DNA of 40,825 nt from assembly GCA_913042205.1 (NCBI GenBank), contig CAJWIY010000013.1, positions 1 through 40,825 on the forward strand, given 5' to 3'. Below, piece after piece: positions 1-8,227 of the stretch. How positions within the stretch are numbered: position 1 is the stretch's first letter; every line of letters begins with the position of its first letter. The DNA comes from an uncultured Gammaproteobacteria bacterium (GTDB taxonomy: Bacteria > Pseudomonadota > Gammaproteobacteria > Pseudomonadales > Litorivicinaceae). A program made the position numbers and the translations under genes. The notes below the pieces were generated by a model. The model searched no databases. It saw nothing but the letters and a program-made list of their open reading frames with translations, and was not told where the DNA came from.

Positions 1-389
1 AACTATGTAATTTATCGTGTCAGCCATAACAAGTTGCCGGATTCCAGAACCACTTTGCTGGTAAAGCGTTCGAGCGTTTCGTTTCCTTTTAGTGGATTGG
101 AGCGCCAGCCTAGTCTAAGGGCTTAGTGGTCAAAACGACACGTCGGTCTTAATACCTGCTATCTGGAAGATTAAGGCATGGAATTACTAAGGCGGGTAAT
201 TGCGCTCACGGCGATCAGCTAAAGTCACGAAAGGAATCATTTCGGCACCGACCCAAGACACGGTTAATTCGTAATGGACATAGACTCGCAGCCAACAAGC
301 TAGGATCTTTCATTTTTTCCGGTGTGCCGAGAGTGACACTACAACCCCGAACGAAAATTTTACAGCTGAAAGTCAGTCAGCGACTACTT
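1..389. other. Left-edge stretch without a convincing gene
   Basis: No convincing gene is visible. One plus-strand frame is open from base 1 to a TAG at 124-126 (41 codons). It could be the tail of a gene starting outside the window, but its composition is not persuasive. I saw no tRNA-like fold, terminator or repeat. Confidence 0.4.
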
Positions 390-773
390 TCATCGCTTCG
401 CGCGATCAGTCATGTAACTATCTACCTCAAACAAACGCCTGTCGGCATCAAAGTACGGCCGCATTGAATCGTTCAGTCGGCGGACCTCATCACGAATAAT
501 TCCCTCATCGTACTCGGTCCACCGTCGCTCTGTTTGTTGAAGATGATACTCAGCGACCCTCTCCAGTTCCTCAAACATTGCCTCGTTGTGGTATCGCAGT
601 TCAGCCTCTATCTCACTCAAAATATATAAATTCTGAGCCTCCATACGCGCCATTTCAGCAGCCACATCTGCTTCCCACCAGGGCCTCTCAGAGGCGTTAA
701 TAGTTGCAGATTGCACACCGATCAATGCAAGATAAAAAGCATAATTTTTGACACTGTATAAGGAACGAATCAA
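390..773 (-). CDS. Small exported hypothetical protein
   Basis: Function not recognised. Read from a TTG at 773 (another TTG lies at 779), it gives 127 residues. The N-terminus resembles a signal peptide: basic IRSLYSVK, a hydrophobic run YAFYLALIG, and a possible cleavage after INA near residue 26. The rest is strongly charged and probably helical, rich in Glu, Arg, Tyr and Trp, with no cysteines. The frame stays open upstream across the whole opposite dehydrogenase gene, but that extension does not look like protein. The start is unsettled because no ATG or clear Shine-Dalgarno exists, and the chosen start is only 9 bases from the divergent neighbour, leaving no room for a separate promoter. 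Confidence 0.45.
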   Translation of the reverse strand: MIRSLYSVKNYAFYLALIGVQSATINASERPWWEADVAAEMARMEAQNLYILSEIEAELRYHNEAMFEELERVAEYHLQQTERRWTEYDEGIIRDEVRRLNDSMRPYFDADRRLFEVDSYMTDRAKR

Positions 774-782
774 GGACAATTC

Positions 783-1673
783 ATGGCTCTCACTGTAGGT
801 TTTATTGGTCTCGGAACCATGGGACTGCCCATGGCACAACATATTGTGAATCGGGGATTCCGCATAAAACTTTATGCAAGGCGCGCCGAGGTTTTTGAAA
901 CCAGAGCGAAAAGTCTTATCGAACAGGGTGCGACTCCTTGCATGAATCTCGCTGAGGTTGCAACAGATGTTGACATCATTGTCACAAATGTCACCGGGAC
1001 TGACGATGTTGAAGGTATCCTGCTCGGTGAGGGAGGTGCCGCATCCTTCGCCGAAACTAACACTCTCTTCATCGATCACTCGACCATCGATCCAGCTCGT
1101 ACGACAGCGATCGCACAGATACTTTACACACTCGGTATGGATTTTGTCGATGCACCCGTCTCTGGCGGGGTTTGGGCATCTAAAGAAGGACGGCTCATTG
1201 TAATGCAAGGAGGTTCTGAGGAGGCCTGTGCGCGCGCTAATGAAGTAATCAATTGCTACGCCAAAACGATAACTCGGGTGGGTACCGCAGGACACGGACA
1301 AATCGCTAAACTGAGCAACCAAATAGCACAGACCATCACTATTCAAGGTGTTGCCGAGTGTCTCACATTTGCAAAAAAGCTTGGCGCCGATCCTCATGCT
1401 GTCTTTCAGGCGATAAAGGACGGGATGGGCGGCAGCCAAATGATGTCCCTTATGGCGCCTAAAATGATTGCCGAGGATTTCGATGCAGGGATAGAAGCGC
1501 GGCTGCACGCAAAAGATGTGGGTATTGCCCATGAGACGGCCCTTAATCAGAACCTTTCCCTGCCCTGCCTCGAATTCGTAAACAGGCAATATAACGCCAT
1601 CATGGAGCAAGATCTTGGTATGTGTGATTCTTCAATTCTGTTCGATATGCTCAAGCAAATCAAACCAAGCTAG
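783..1673 (+). CDS. NAD(P)-dependent beta-hydroxyacid dehydrogenase (GarR/HIBADH family)
   Basis: A 296-residue member of the 3-hydroxyisobutyrate / 2-hydroxy-3-oxopropionate (tartronate semialdehyde) reductase family, which oxidises or reduces short 3-hydroxyacids with NAD(P). The Rossmann motif GFIGLGTMG lies at residues 6-14. The substrate-loop motif DAPVSGG is at about 123-129. The catalytic lysine is expected at K176 in GQIAKLSNQ, where the usual paired Asn is replaced in part by Gln. The length is normal for the family. AAGGA seven bases before the ATG supports the start. The gene converges on the ferredoxin reductase and shares the bases CTAG at the stops. Substrate cannot be chosen between tartronate semialdehyde, hydroxyisobutyrate and related acids from sequence alone. 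Confidence 0.85.
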   Translation: MALTVGFIGLGTMGLPMAQHIVNRGFRIKLYARRAEVFETRAKSLIEQGATPCMNLAEVATDVDIIVTNVTGTDDVEGILLGEGGAASFAETNTLFIDHSTIDPARTTAIAQILYTLGMDFVDAPVSGGVWASKEGRLIVMQGGSEEACARANEVINCYAKTITRVGTAGHGQIAKLSNQIAQTITIQGVAECLTFAKKLGADPHAVFQAIKDGMGGSQMMSLMAPKMIAEDFDAGIEARLHAKDVGIAHETALNQNLSLPCLEFVNRQYNAIMEQDLGMCDSSILFDMLKQIKPS

Positions 1674-2401
1674 TCGGTTCGCTGCATGACGAAAGCGCGT
1701 TCCTGGACGAAATCGCCCGGTGATCGATTAGTCCCGTGAACAAACCGAAGGGTCTCCAGTCTTGAACGAAGCTCTTTGTTAAATTCCGGCGAGCCGCAGA
1801 TCATGACCCGATCGTCTGCCTGATGCCAAGGATCGAGACATAAATCACTCCAAAGCGTCCCATCGTCTATCAGGGCCGTGATGCGTCCCTCGGTTCGAAA
1901 TACCTCCCGGGTCACCGTTGGGTAATAAATCACTGGTAACGCACTCAGCAGGTCGTGATAAACCAGTTCCCTAGCCGTTCTTACGGTGTGAGTCACCACG
2001 ACTTGCTCGAATCGTTCAAACGTTTTGGGGTCACGGAGAATCGACAGGTACGGAGCAAGTCCAGTGCCAGTGGCAACGCACCAGAGCCGCTTCGCAGGCG
2101 TCAAATTGTCAACGACTAGGGTACCTGTCGGCCGATCGCCAACCTCAATCTGGTCACCGATCTGGATGTCCTTGAGGCGTTCAGTCAGTGGTCCACCAGG
2201 GACTTTGATCGATAAAAACTCTAGCTCATCAGCGTCCGGGGGAGAGGCGATGCTGTAGGCTCTTAGGACATCATCATCACCCATACCGATCATGGTAAAC
2301 TGGCCGGCTCTGAACGTGCGAATCGCTTCACTGCGTGTCGTCTTAAATGAAAATAATGCATCAGAGTAATGCTTCACATGGAGCACGGTTTCTAAATTCA
2401 T
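1670..2401 (-). CDS. fpr: Ferredoxin/flavodoxin-NADP reductase
   Basis: A 243-residue single-domain ferredoxin-NADP(+) reductase. It would transfer electrons between NADPH and ferredoxin or flavodoxin in the cytoplasm, commonly for oxidative-stress repair, Fe-S assembly or biosynthetic reductases. FAD binding is shown by RAYSIAS at residues 47-53. NADP binding is shown by GTGLAP at 112-117 and CGSPE at 202-206. The C-terminal tail FVQERAFV matches the bacterial subclass whose tail ends in a V-E-K/R-A-F-V-type sequence rather than plant-type FNR. The length is slightly below the usual 248-258. The ATG at 2401 has no strong Shine-Dalgarno. The stop overlaps the convergent dehydrogenase stop by four bases. 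Confidence 0.9.
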   Translation of the reverse strand: MNLETVLHVKHYSDALFSFKTTRSEAIRTFRAGQFTMIGMGDDDVLRAYSIASPPDADELEFLSIKVPGGPLTERLKDIQIGDQIEVGDRPTGTLVVDNLTPAKRLWCVATGTGLAPYLSILRDPKTFERFEQVVVTHTVRTARELVYHDLLSALPVIYYPTVTREVFRTEGRITALIDDGTLWSDLCLDPWHQADDRVMICGSPEFNKELRSRLETLRFVHGTNRSPGDFVQERAFVMQRTD

Positions 2402-2664
2402 GTCGTAAGTGCGGCCCTATCCACGCCGTTTAGCAGTTATGGAAATATATCTTCTGAAACAGTTCGGACAGCGAAAGTTTGCAAGATAATATCTGAAGCG
2501 TCCAATTACTCGAACTAATCTTCCAACAAATGTGAGTGAAAACTACAAACCAACTGTTGGTTGGGCAATCAGATGACAGAAAATGGTCAGATTACCCCTC
2601 CGATTTAGCATTATAACAGGGATACGTCTATCAAGTCCCGTAACGGCGAGGCTTTATGGTCTGA

Positions 2665-3054
2665 TTATTTTTTAGCTTTACCACCGTTTTCACACTGCCA
2701 CAGTGTTGTCACTGTATTCCAATTCAGCTTAGGATCTTTTTCGGCCAGTCGACGAAGTGTCGATGAACGAAACGTTGTCTCACCCATCCTTCCACTAAAC
2801 TTGTCTAAGTGAAAGAAACGGGAGTAGAGGATGTTGACGCGTTGAGTCGACATTGTCAGTAACCCGTCAGAATTCACGATCAGTTTTAGGGGGTCGAGTG
2901 ATCCTAGTTTTTGATGTTTCCAAGCGACGGTCCCATCATTTTGAGGCAAAAAAGTTAAATTCTCACGTTCAGGATCGTCGTGACGACATACCCACGTTTC
3001 AGCAGACAACGACGTGCTTGCGGCAATGCTTAGTACACATAATAGTAATCGCAC
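2665..3054 (-). CDS. Exported hypothetical protein
   Basis: A protein of 129 residues, not recognised. The GTG at 3054 is chosen as start because GGAGG lies seven bases upstream; a TTG further up at 3078 lacks this. The product then begins with a clear Sec signal peptide (RLLLCVLSIAASTSLSA), with cleavage likely before ETWVC. The mature part is about 105 residues with two cysteines near its ends (in TWVCRHD and LWQCENG) that could form one disulphide. The small size and basic C-terminal tail suggest a soluble periplasmic protein. It stands alone, transcribed away from the small gene and hydrolase to its right. Confidence 0.65.
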   Translation of the reverse strand: MRLLLCVLSIAASTSLSAETWVCRHDDPERENLTFLPQNDGTVAWKHQKLGSLDPLKLIVNSDGLLTMSTQRVNILYSRFFHLDKFSGRMGETTFRSSTLRRLAEKDPKLNWNTVTTLWQCENGGKAKK

Positions 3055-3227
3055 AATAATTCCTCCATCTTGAGTCAATCGGTCCTAACAGCTAAAACAT
3101 GATAGCTGAAGCGAGGGATTCGACCACGCAACGCTTGCAGTCGAAATAAAACCTGTGCAGGATACAAAAACCAAGTTGGTACCAACATAGACACGGATCG
3201 TCACTGACCCGCTAGCTGGAGTAGGTG

Positions 3228-3395
3228 ATGAATACAGACCACAACCAAACAGGCACTCTCTATCCGCAACAAATGACCAAAGAGGAATTTGCGCGTTGGT
3301 GGAGCCAAATCAATGACGAGTCGAACGGACCAGAGAAAGCGCCATGTGTCATTTACTTAGGCCACGACTCATTTGAGGAAATTGATTCACTCTGA
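3228..3395 (+). CDS. Small acidic hypothetical protein upstream of a hydrolase
   Basis: A 55-residue reading frame beginning MNTDHNQTG and ending EEIDSL. GGAG seven bases before the ATG supports translation. It ends only eight bases before the next ATG, so the two genes are probably cotranscribed. The peptide is hydrophilic, with two adjacent tryptophans (RWWSQIND) and one cysteine, and has no signal peptide or membrane segment. No family is recognised. Its regular composition, ribosome site and tight spacing to the hydrolase argue for a real gene, but at this length chance cannot be excluded. Confidence 0.5.
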   Translation: MNTDHNQTGTLYPQQMTKEEFARWWSQINDESNGPEKAPCVIYLGHDSFEEIDSL

Positions 3396-3403
3396 GAGCA
3401 CCG

Positions 3404-4210
3404 ATGCTCCTCAAGTTTAGGGCGTCAGATAACACACAGCTGAACTATCTGGATCACGGGCAAGGCCGACTCATAATATTTCAACACGGCTTTGGAATGG
3501 ACCACCAGCAGGTGGTTGATACCTGGCCTAACTTTCGCAACATACGTCTGGTTTGTCTCGATACTCGAGGACACGGGCTAAGTGAGCTTGGGCCAGAATC
3601 CACTCTATCATTCACTCGCGCGGTAACTGATTTGGTCGAACTGATCGACCACCTGGATGAAAGCCCTGTGGCTGTCGGTGGAACGTCTCTGGGGGCAGCC
3701 TTGGTCATGCAACTCAGTAAGCAAATTGCAACATCCCACCTCGTTTTATCGCGTCCCGCATTTGGGATTGATGGCGATACACATAACTTCGAGGTATTTC
3801 GTGTGCTTGAGAGAATTATTCAGGAAAGGTCGAGTTCCGAATGGCTCCAGACACTCGAACAGACTAAAGAATTCCGGGTCCTTGCAACGTCAGCGCCTCG
3901 CAATCAGGAGACCTACAGACGCCTCCTAAATCACCCCCGCTTGGGAGATCTCATGGGTTGGATGAGGGCACTGGATCAAGAGGCATTGTCAGTAGAGGCG
4001 TCTGATATCACTCAATATCAGGGTCGCGTGGATGTGATAGGACAATCTCACGACGCGCTTCACCCGCTACAACTCGCTCTTGACCTAGCGTCTCTCTACC
4101 CTAACGCAAAAGTCCACGAAATTACGCCAGGCTTTGCTTCAGATGATGAAAACCAAGAATCTGTGCGACACACACTGTATGAGATATTGAAATGCTACGA
4201 CTATCTATAA
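3404..4210 (+). CDS. Alpha/beta-fold hydrolase
   Basis: A cytoplasmic hydrolase of 268 residues. The oxyanion-side HG motif is in FQHGFG at about 27-32. The strand-turn DTRGHGLS is at 53-60, and the nucleophile elbow GGTSLG places Ser95 as the catalytic serine. This layout is typical of the haloalkane dehalogenase / esterase / peroxidase-like branch. The acid may lie in the region of GQSHDALHP, but the usual C-terminal catalytic His before a Pro or Ala is not obvious: the tail reads HEITPGFASDD. The substrate therefore cannot be assigned and activity is uncertain. The stop overlaps the convergent DUF1643 gene by ten bases. Confidence 0.75.
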   Translation: MLLKFRASDNTQLNYLDHGQGRLIIFQHGFGMDHQQVVDTWPNFRNIRLVCLDTRGHGLSELGPESTLSFTRAVTDLVELIDHLDESPVAVGGTSLGAALVMQLSKQIATSHLVLSRPAFGIDGDTHNFEVFRVLERIIQERSSSEWLQTLEQTKEFRVLATSAPRNQETYRRLLNHPRLGDLMGWMRALDQEALSVEASDITQYQGRVDVIGQSHDALHPLQLALDLASLYPNAKVHEITPGFASDDENQESVRHTLYEILKCYDYL

Positions 4211-4707
4211 CCGGGAAACAGTTGGAGGGTTGAGTTTTTTGGGAGATACAGCGGATGCTTGGGCTCACCATCTCTTGTCAAGCCAAAGCAGGTAGGATGC
4301 TGGATTGACGAGGCGATCCGCTTTCGAAACGGACAACACCGGCCACCACGACCCCACGCTAATATTGTTTGATCCGTATCGTTGATCGAATTCTGAATCG
4401 ACCGATGATTAATGGCTGAGAGGCGACGGGGTCCTGAGCCTAGGTCGTCAGGATACGGTGTGGATTCTGAGATTAGGTTAACCAGCCAATATCCAGCAAA
4501 TCCCAAGCAAGTTAATAAGCCAATCAGTCTTCGATTCGTTGGGTCATCATATTTATCATCCGCACGCGAGGGATTGAGTCCGATCACACAAGCTATCGGA
4601 CCAGAACCCCAAAAACGACCAAGCCGATAGCGACGTCGTCTGTCATGAGACCATTCGCTATACCGTCGAATTGAATCAGACGTCAGCTTTAAGTCCTTGC
4701 GCCTCAA
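4201..4707 (-). CDS. DUF1643 family protein
   Basis: A DUF1643 protein of up to 168 residues, a family of unknown biochemical role found in many bacteria. Family marks are RRRYRLGRFWG near residue 25, IGLNPSRADDKYDDPTNRR near 42-60, and WLVNLISESTPYPDDL near 73-88. The start is uncertain: TTG at 4707 overlaps the end of the upstream GlcG-like gene by 32 bases and no later ATG exists before the conserved part. The overlap suggests cotranscription with that gene. The final 40 residues are rich in Arg, Cys and Pro. Confidence 0.8.
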   Translation of the reverse strand: MRRKDLKLTSDSIRRYSEWSHDRRRRYRLGRFWGSGPIACVIGLNPSRADDKYDDPTNRRLIGLLTCLGFAGYWLVNLISESTPYPDDLGSGPRRLSAINHRSIQNSINDTDQTILAWGRGGRCCPFRKRIASSIQHPTCFGLTRDGEPKHPLYLPKNSTLQLFPGYR

Positions 4708-5101
4708 CGGCCGCTATCGCGAGTTCCTCATCATTATCTGAGGTGTCGCCTGTCACACCAACAGCGCCAATGATGTTCCCGGATGTATCACGAATCAAAA
4801 CACCACCTGCGACAGGGACCAATGATCCATCACAGATCGCATTTACCGCCTGAATGAAATACGCCTGCTGTTCTGCGCGCTCTCCGAGCTTGCGACTGCT
4901 GATGCCCATCATAACCGCACCATGAGCTTTACCTTTGGCAAGATCAACCCGGATAGGTGACGCACCGTCTTGGCGCTGCGAGCAGATTACGGAACCGCCG
5001 GCGTCAAGCACAACCGCTGTCATAGGTTTAAGGTCGTCACGCTTTTCGGCTGCATTGATGATGTGGTCGACGATATTATTGGCTGTCTTGAGATCAAGCA
5101 T
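4676..5101 (-). CDS. GlcG/HbpS family heme-binding-like protein
   Basis: A 141-residue protein of the GlcG/HbpS (DUF336) family. Members occur in glycolate-utilisation and polyol operons, and the Streptomyces homologue HbpS binds heme and senses redox stress. Family features include AVVLDAGGSVICSQRQDGA near residues 28-46, the helix DLAKGKAHGAVMMGISSR, and the C-terminal GAVGVTGDTSDNDEELA. It has no signal peptide, so it is probably cytoplasmic. AGGAG before the ATG at 5101 supports the start. It appears to be first in a two-gene unit with the DUF1643 gene. Exact ligand and role are unknown. Confidence 0.85.
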   Translation of the reverse strand: MLDLKTANNIVDHIINAAEKRDDLKPMTAVVLDAGGSVICSQRQDGASPIRVDLAKGKAHGAVMMGISSRKLGERAEQQAYFIQAVNAICDGSLVPVAGGVLIRDTSGNIIGAVGVTGDTSDNDEELAIAAVEAQGLKADV

Positions 5102-5714
5102 TACTTACTCCTTTGCTAGAATTACATTGTGAGGCATACGTCTAATCTTTCAATTGGCAATTTTTTTCGATCGATGTATTGACAAATTGGTTACCCCAAA
5201 AACCTGTGGATAACTATTTGGATAAAAAGTTAGAGTAGAAGTCAATACCCCGTACCACGTACCCTTAATGGGTTTGTACAAAATTTAATCAATAAATAAA
5301 AAATCCATATAAACAGTAGTTTATATAAAATTTGTGAGTATTTTTTTAAAAAATTCAGGGAAACGATTCATTTTCGTTTTTTCGCGACTTGACTATTCTG
5401 CTGTGGACATATTTAGCGCCACACTGCGACAGTTACGACACAGTAACAACCCAAATCAGCTCCTATAATAGCTGGTCTCTGTGATCTGAGACGTATATCG
5501 CTCCAACGGTTGGACCACTTCCGCTAGGTGCGTATACTCGACCAGTCTGTTGCACAAGTCGTTGAAACCACTGGAACTTAAAAAGTATTTCACGCTGATG
5601 AAACTGCGCTCAATTAAAGAATGTATCGTCACTGCGCCACCATCAGTTCGCTTAGTGAAATCATGACTTTGCTGATACGGATCAGCTAGACTCTGCGGAC
5701 CGGGAGGAGTTTTA
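5102..5714. other. Long AT-rich intergenic region with a perfect DnaA box
   Basis: A 613-base gap without a credible gene. TGTGGATAA at 5205-5213 is the exact complement of the TTATCCACA DnaA-box consensus, and a 7-of-9 match (TGTGGACAT) lies at 5402-5410. Between them, about 5270-5395 is very AT-rich. A TTGACA hexamer at 5179-5184 has no good -10 partner. A hairpin with stem GCTGAT lies at 5668-5683, upstream of dsbB. This could be a regulatory or DnaA-titrating site. No dnaA, dnaN, gidA or parA neighbours are present, so it is unlikely to be the main origin. Confidence 0.4.
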
Positions 5715-6224
5715 ATGTCTGCGCACAGCCCTCGCATAGCTTTTGTGACCGCATTGATTTGTGTCGGGCTGCTGTCAGCGGCATTCTACTTAGAGTTCAT
5801 CTCAGGATTGGTCCCGTGCGCTCTGTGCCTGGCTCAGCGCGCCATGTTCGCTCTGATAGGTATCGCGTGTCTGCTGTATCTACTGCCGTTCTACGGATCT
5901 CGCCTAATCTTTGGTCTGATCTCTTTCGTTAGCTCAGGCCTCGGTATCTGGTTGGCATCTCGACAGCTTTGGCTGCAATCCCTTCCAGAGGATCAGTCGC
6001 CAGCGTGTGGGCCTGATATCTATTTCATTCTTGAGCGTTTCCCTATTCTCGATGGCCTCAAAATAATGTTCTTTGGATCAGGAAATTGCGCCGAAGTGCA
6101 ATGGATATTTCTCAACCTATCCATCCCCGGATGGACATTGCTATTTTACGTTTTCACCGCATCGGTCTCGGTTTGGTTAATCATGTTTCGTGGACCGCGC
6201 CCATTTCGATTGTTTAAGAGTTAA
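5715..6224 (+). CDS. dsbB: Disulfide bond formation protein B
   Basis: An inner-membrane quinone reductase of 169 residues that reoxidises DsbA, passing electrons from periplasmic thiols to ubiquinone. Four hydrophobic spans are visible. The first periplasmic loop carries the redox pair C35-A-L-C38 (VPCALCLAQR). The second carries C98 and C125 (PACGPD and GNCAEV). This is the complete four-cysteine DsbB set. The basic residue after CALC expected at the quinone site is present (R42). GGAGGAG before the ATG is a strong ribosome-binding site. No dsbA is adjacent in this window. Confidence 0.95.
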   Translation: MSAHSPRIAFVTALICVGLLSAAFYLEFISGLVPCALCLAQRAMFALIGIACLLYLLPFYGSRLIFGLISFVSSGLGIWLASRQLWLQSLPEDQSPACGPDIYFILERFPILDGLKIMFFGSGNCAEVQWIFLNLSIPGWTLLFYVFTASVSVWLIMFRGPRPFRLFKS

Positions 6225-6515
6225 ATGAATATTATATTTTGCAGAGAATAGTCGAGTGACAGTGTTCGACCCTGAGACCCCCGCATACCTGAGAGTAAGT
6301 TGTTGCGTTTGATCGAATTACTAACAAAGTTCCAAATTAAATACCTCAAAGGAGCTCGGTCATCTCAAACTTGCGAGACTTTCCACCGTCAGCCACCGTC
6401 AGTCGATGATAAAATACATATCATCCCACGCTATTTACCCACTCATTCGACCCTCAGAGGCTTCAGAGCAGATAACCGCAACCAACTCCTGAAACCCCCA
6501 ATGCGTGGGTTATAG

Positions 6516-7286
6516 GTGCTTGATAATTTTGCACAATTTCTAGCCCTTACTTGGCTTCAACTGCTGTTAATACCGTGCGCGTTTATTGTCGGTGGTCTCT
6601 GCAAAGGGGCTCTCGGTTTCGGGCTCCCATTCGTAACGGTCTCGATTGTTCCACTATTTGCCCCACTTGAGGTGGCGCTAGCGGTCAACGCAGTGGTCTT
6701 ACCCGTCGCCAATTTTTTGCAATTCACTCGAGGCGGGTTAATCCGTTCAACACTTGATCGACATAAAACAGTCGTGATTGGAATTCTTATCGGGGCCCCA
6801 ATTGGAGCCTACCTCCTAGACGCAATGGCTATCCAAATCATTGAATTAATTCTTGGGGTATTCGTCATGTGCTTTGTGGTTCTTACGCTCTACAACCCAA
6901 GCATGAAAGTTCCACAAAAAAAAGAGAGACGACTGGGCTTAGGGGTGGGACTATTTGCAGGAGTGATCGGCACGATGACCACTGTGAATGGTCCGTTCTT
7001 TATCATGTATCTGTTAGGTCTAAAGATTGATCGACGCGAAATACTGGCTACTTTGGGATTGTTTTTTGTCGTATCAGGTGCCTGTTTCGTGATTTTTTTT
7101 GGTCTATTCGGAATCCTCACTATCGAACGCTTTCAACTCGGGATTGTTTGCTCCATTTTCGCTATAATTGGAATGTGGATGGGTGATAGGATCGTACAAT
7201 ATGTCGATCGAGGCTTCTTTCGGAGACTAGTTCTAAGCGGTCTCTTTATCCTCGGTCTTAATATTTTTTTGAGAGGATTAACATAA
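6516..7286 (+). CDS. TSUP (TauE/SafE) family anion permease
   Basis: An integral membrane protein of 256 residues in the TSUP family, whose members export sulfite, sulfonates or other organic anions. The N-terminus has the family's CKGALGFGLPFV glycine-rich stretch, repeated in altered form in the second half (GVGLFAGVIGTMTTVNGPFF), reflecting internal duplication. About eight hydrophobic spans can be counted. The start is a GTG at 6516 with only a weak upstream purine run. The 291 bases between dsbB and this gene hold no gene I trust. A second member follows 98 bases later in the same direction. Confidence 0.85.
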   Translation: MLDNFAQFLALTWLQLLLIPCAFIVGGLCKGALGFGLPFVTVSIVPLFAPLEVALAVNAVVLPVANFLQFTRGGLIRSTLDRHKTVVIGILIGAPIGAYLLDAMAIQIIELILGVFVMCFVVLTLYNPSMKVPQKKERRLGLGVGLFAGVIGTMTTVNGPFFIMYLLGLKIDRREILATLGLFFVVSGACFVIFFGLFGILTIERFQLGIVCSIFAIIGMWMGDRIVQYVDRGFFRRLVLSGLFILGLNIFLRGLT

Positions 7287-7384
7287 TTACGCGATGAATT
7301 GTAAGTTAGAAGTAGAAATCCTACCGGCACAAATTTTGTCAGAACATAGATAATGACTTTTGCACTCAACGAAGAAGAGTGACC

Positions 7385-8158
7385 ATGGAAATTATCGACT
7401 TCTATGCTAGCGCGGCCAGTTTCTTTTTTTCACTTCTCATGCTGTGGTCAGGTATAGGCGCTGGGCTTTTAGTTATTCCAGTGTTGATCGCTTTGCTAAA
7501 TACCGATCCGCTCGTGGCAATTGCGTCAGGAAGTATGTTTGCGTTTGTCTCAAAGATTTTAATGACGTTCGTACACTCTCAGCAAGGTAACGTCGACTGG
7601 CGACTAGTCTATGTGTTTCTCCGAATTTGTTTGCCAGTTACCCTAATAAACGCGGCTTTTCTTGCTTACCTGTCGGAAAGTAAGCCCCATATCTCCTTCG
7701 AGCTCTATCTGATCATCGGCATCTTACTGGTTGGCTGCCTGGCGCTTGCGGCACTGTTGAGTGACAGCATCAAAGAAATTTTAACCAAATGGCCACTGTC
7801 TTCAATGAGTGGCACCACGGGGATATTGATGGGACTGACCGGCGTCGGGGGCGGTGTTTTGGTTGTTCCAGCATTAGCAACAAGAGGTGGTTTGACAATT
7901 AAAACCGCTGTCGCAACATCGATCCCAATTGGTTTAACTCTGTCACTTGCTGTATCCCTAACCCTTGGTTCTCGTGGTCTTGTGGATTATCAGCTGGTAA
8001 CTTCATTACTGATCGGCACTGTCATCGCAATCCCCATGGGTGTGCGATTATTCCACCTATTTTCAGACAATGTGATTAACCGAGTCACATGCACGCTGAT
8101 CGGCCTAGCGCTTGTCGGACTATTGATAAAAGCAACCAACCTCGCGTACCACCTTTGA
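7385..8158 (+). CDS. TSUP (TauE/SafE) family anion permease
   Basis: A second membrane protein of the TSUP family, 257 residues when read from the ATG at 7385. That start is preferred because AGAAGAG lies about six bases upstream; a GTG at 7379 is an in-frame alternative. The two glycine-rich half-repeats are SGIGAGLLVIPV near the N-terminus and TGILMGLTGVGGGVLVVPAL in the middle, typical of the family. It is clearly diverged from the preceding gene, so this is an old tandem pair and not a recent duplication. Located just before sseA on the other strand, a sulfur-anion substrate is plausible but unproven. Confidence 0.87.
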   Translation: MEIIDFYASAASFFFSLLMLWSGIGAGLLVIPVLIALLNTDPLVAIASGSMFAFVSKILMTFVHSQQGNVDWRLVYVFLRICLPVTLINAAFLAYLSESKPHISFELYLIIGILLVGCLALAALLSDSIKEILTKWPLSSMSGTTGILMGLTGVGGGVLVVPALATRGGLTIKTAVATSIPIGLTLSLAVSLTLGSRGLVDYQLVTSLLIGTVIAIPMGVRLFHLFSDNVINRVTCTLIGLALVGLLIKATNLAYHL

Positions 8159-8227
8159 ACACGTCACTGATGAAATACCTGACAGGTGCTTCTCAATGGT
8201 TATTTTATCCAAACAAAGCCAAACAAA

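Noticed and set aside
783-1610. Upstream part of the long minus-strand frame opposite the hydroxyacid dehydrogenase
   Set aside because: The plus strand carries a well-conserved enzyme, and the antisense translation is irregular and cysteine-rich without any recognisable family. Only the portion left of about 773 looks like protein.
5205-5410. Chromosomal replication origin
   Set aside because: Only one perfect DnaA box and one weak match, with no dnaA, dnaN, gidA or parAB neighbours.
5456-5737. 93-codon minus-strand frame over the dsbB start region
   Set aside because: It overlaps the strong dsbB ribosome site and start, and its translation shows no protein-like pattern.
6300-6515. 71-codon plus-strand frame ending just before the first TSUP gene
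   Set aside because: Composition is irregular, the start lacks a ribosome site, and nothing family-like is seen.
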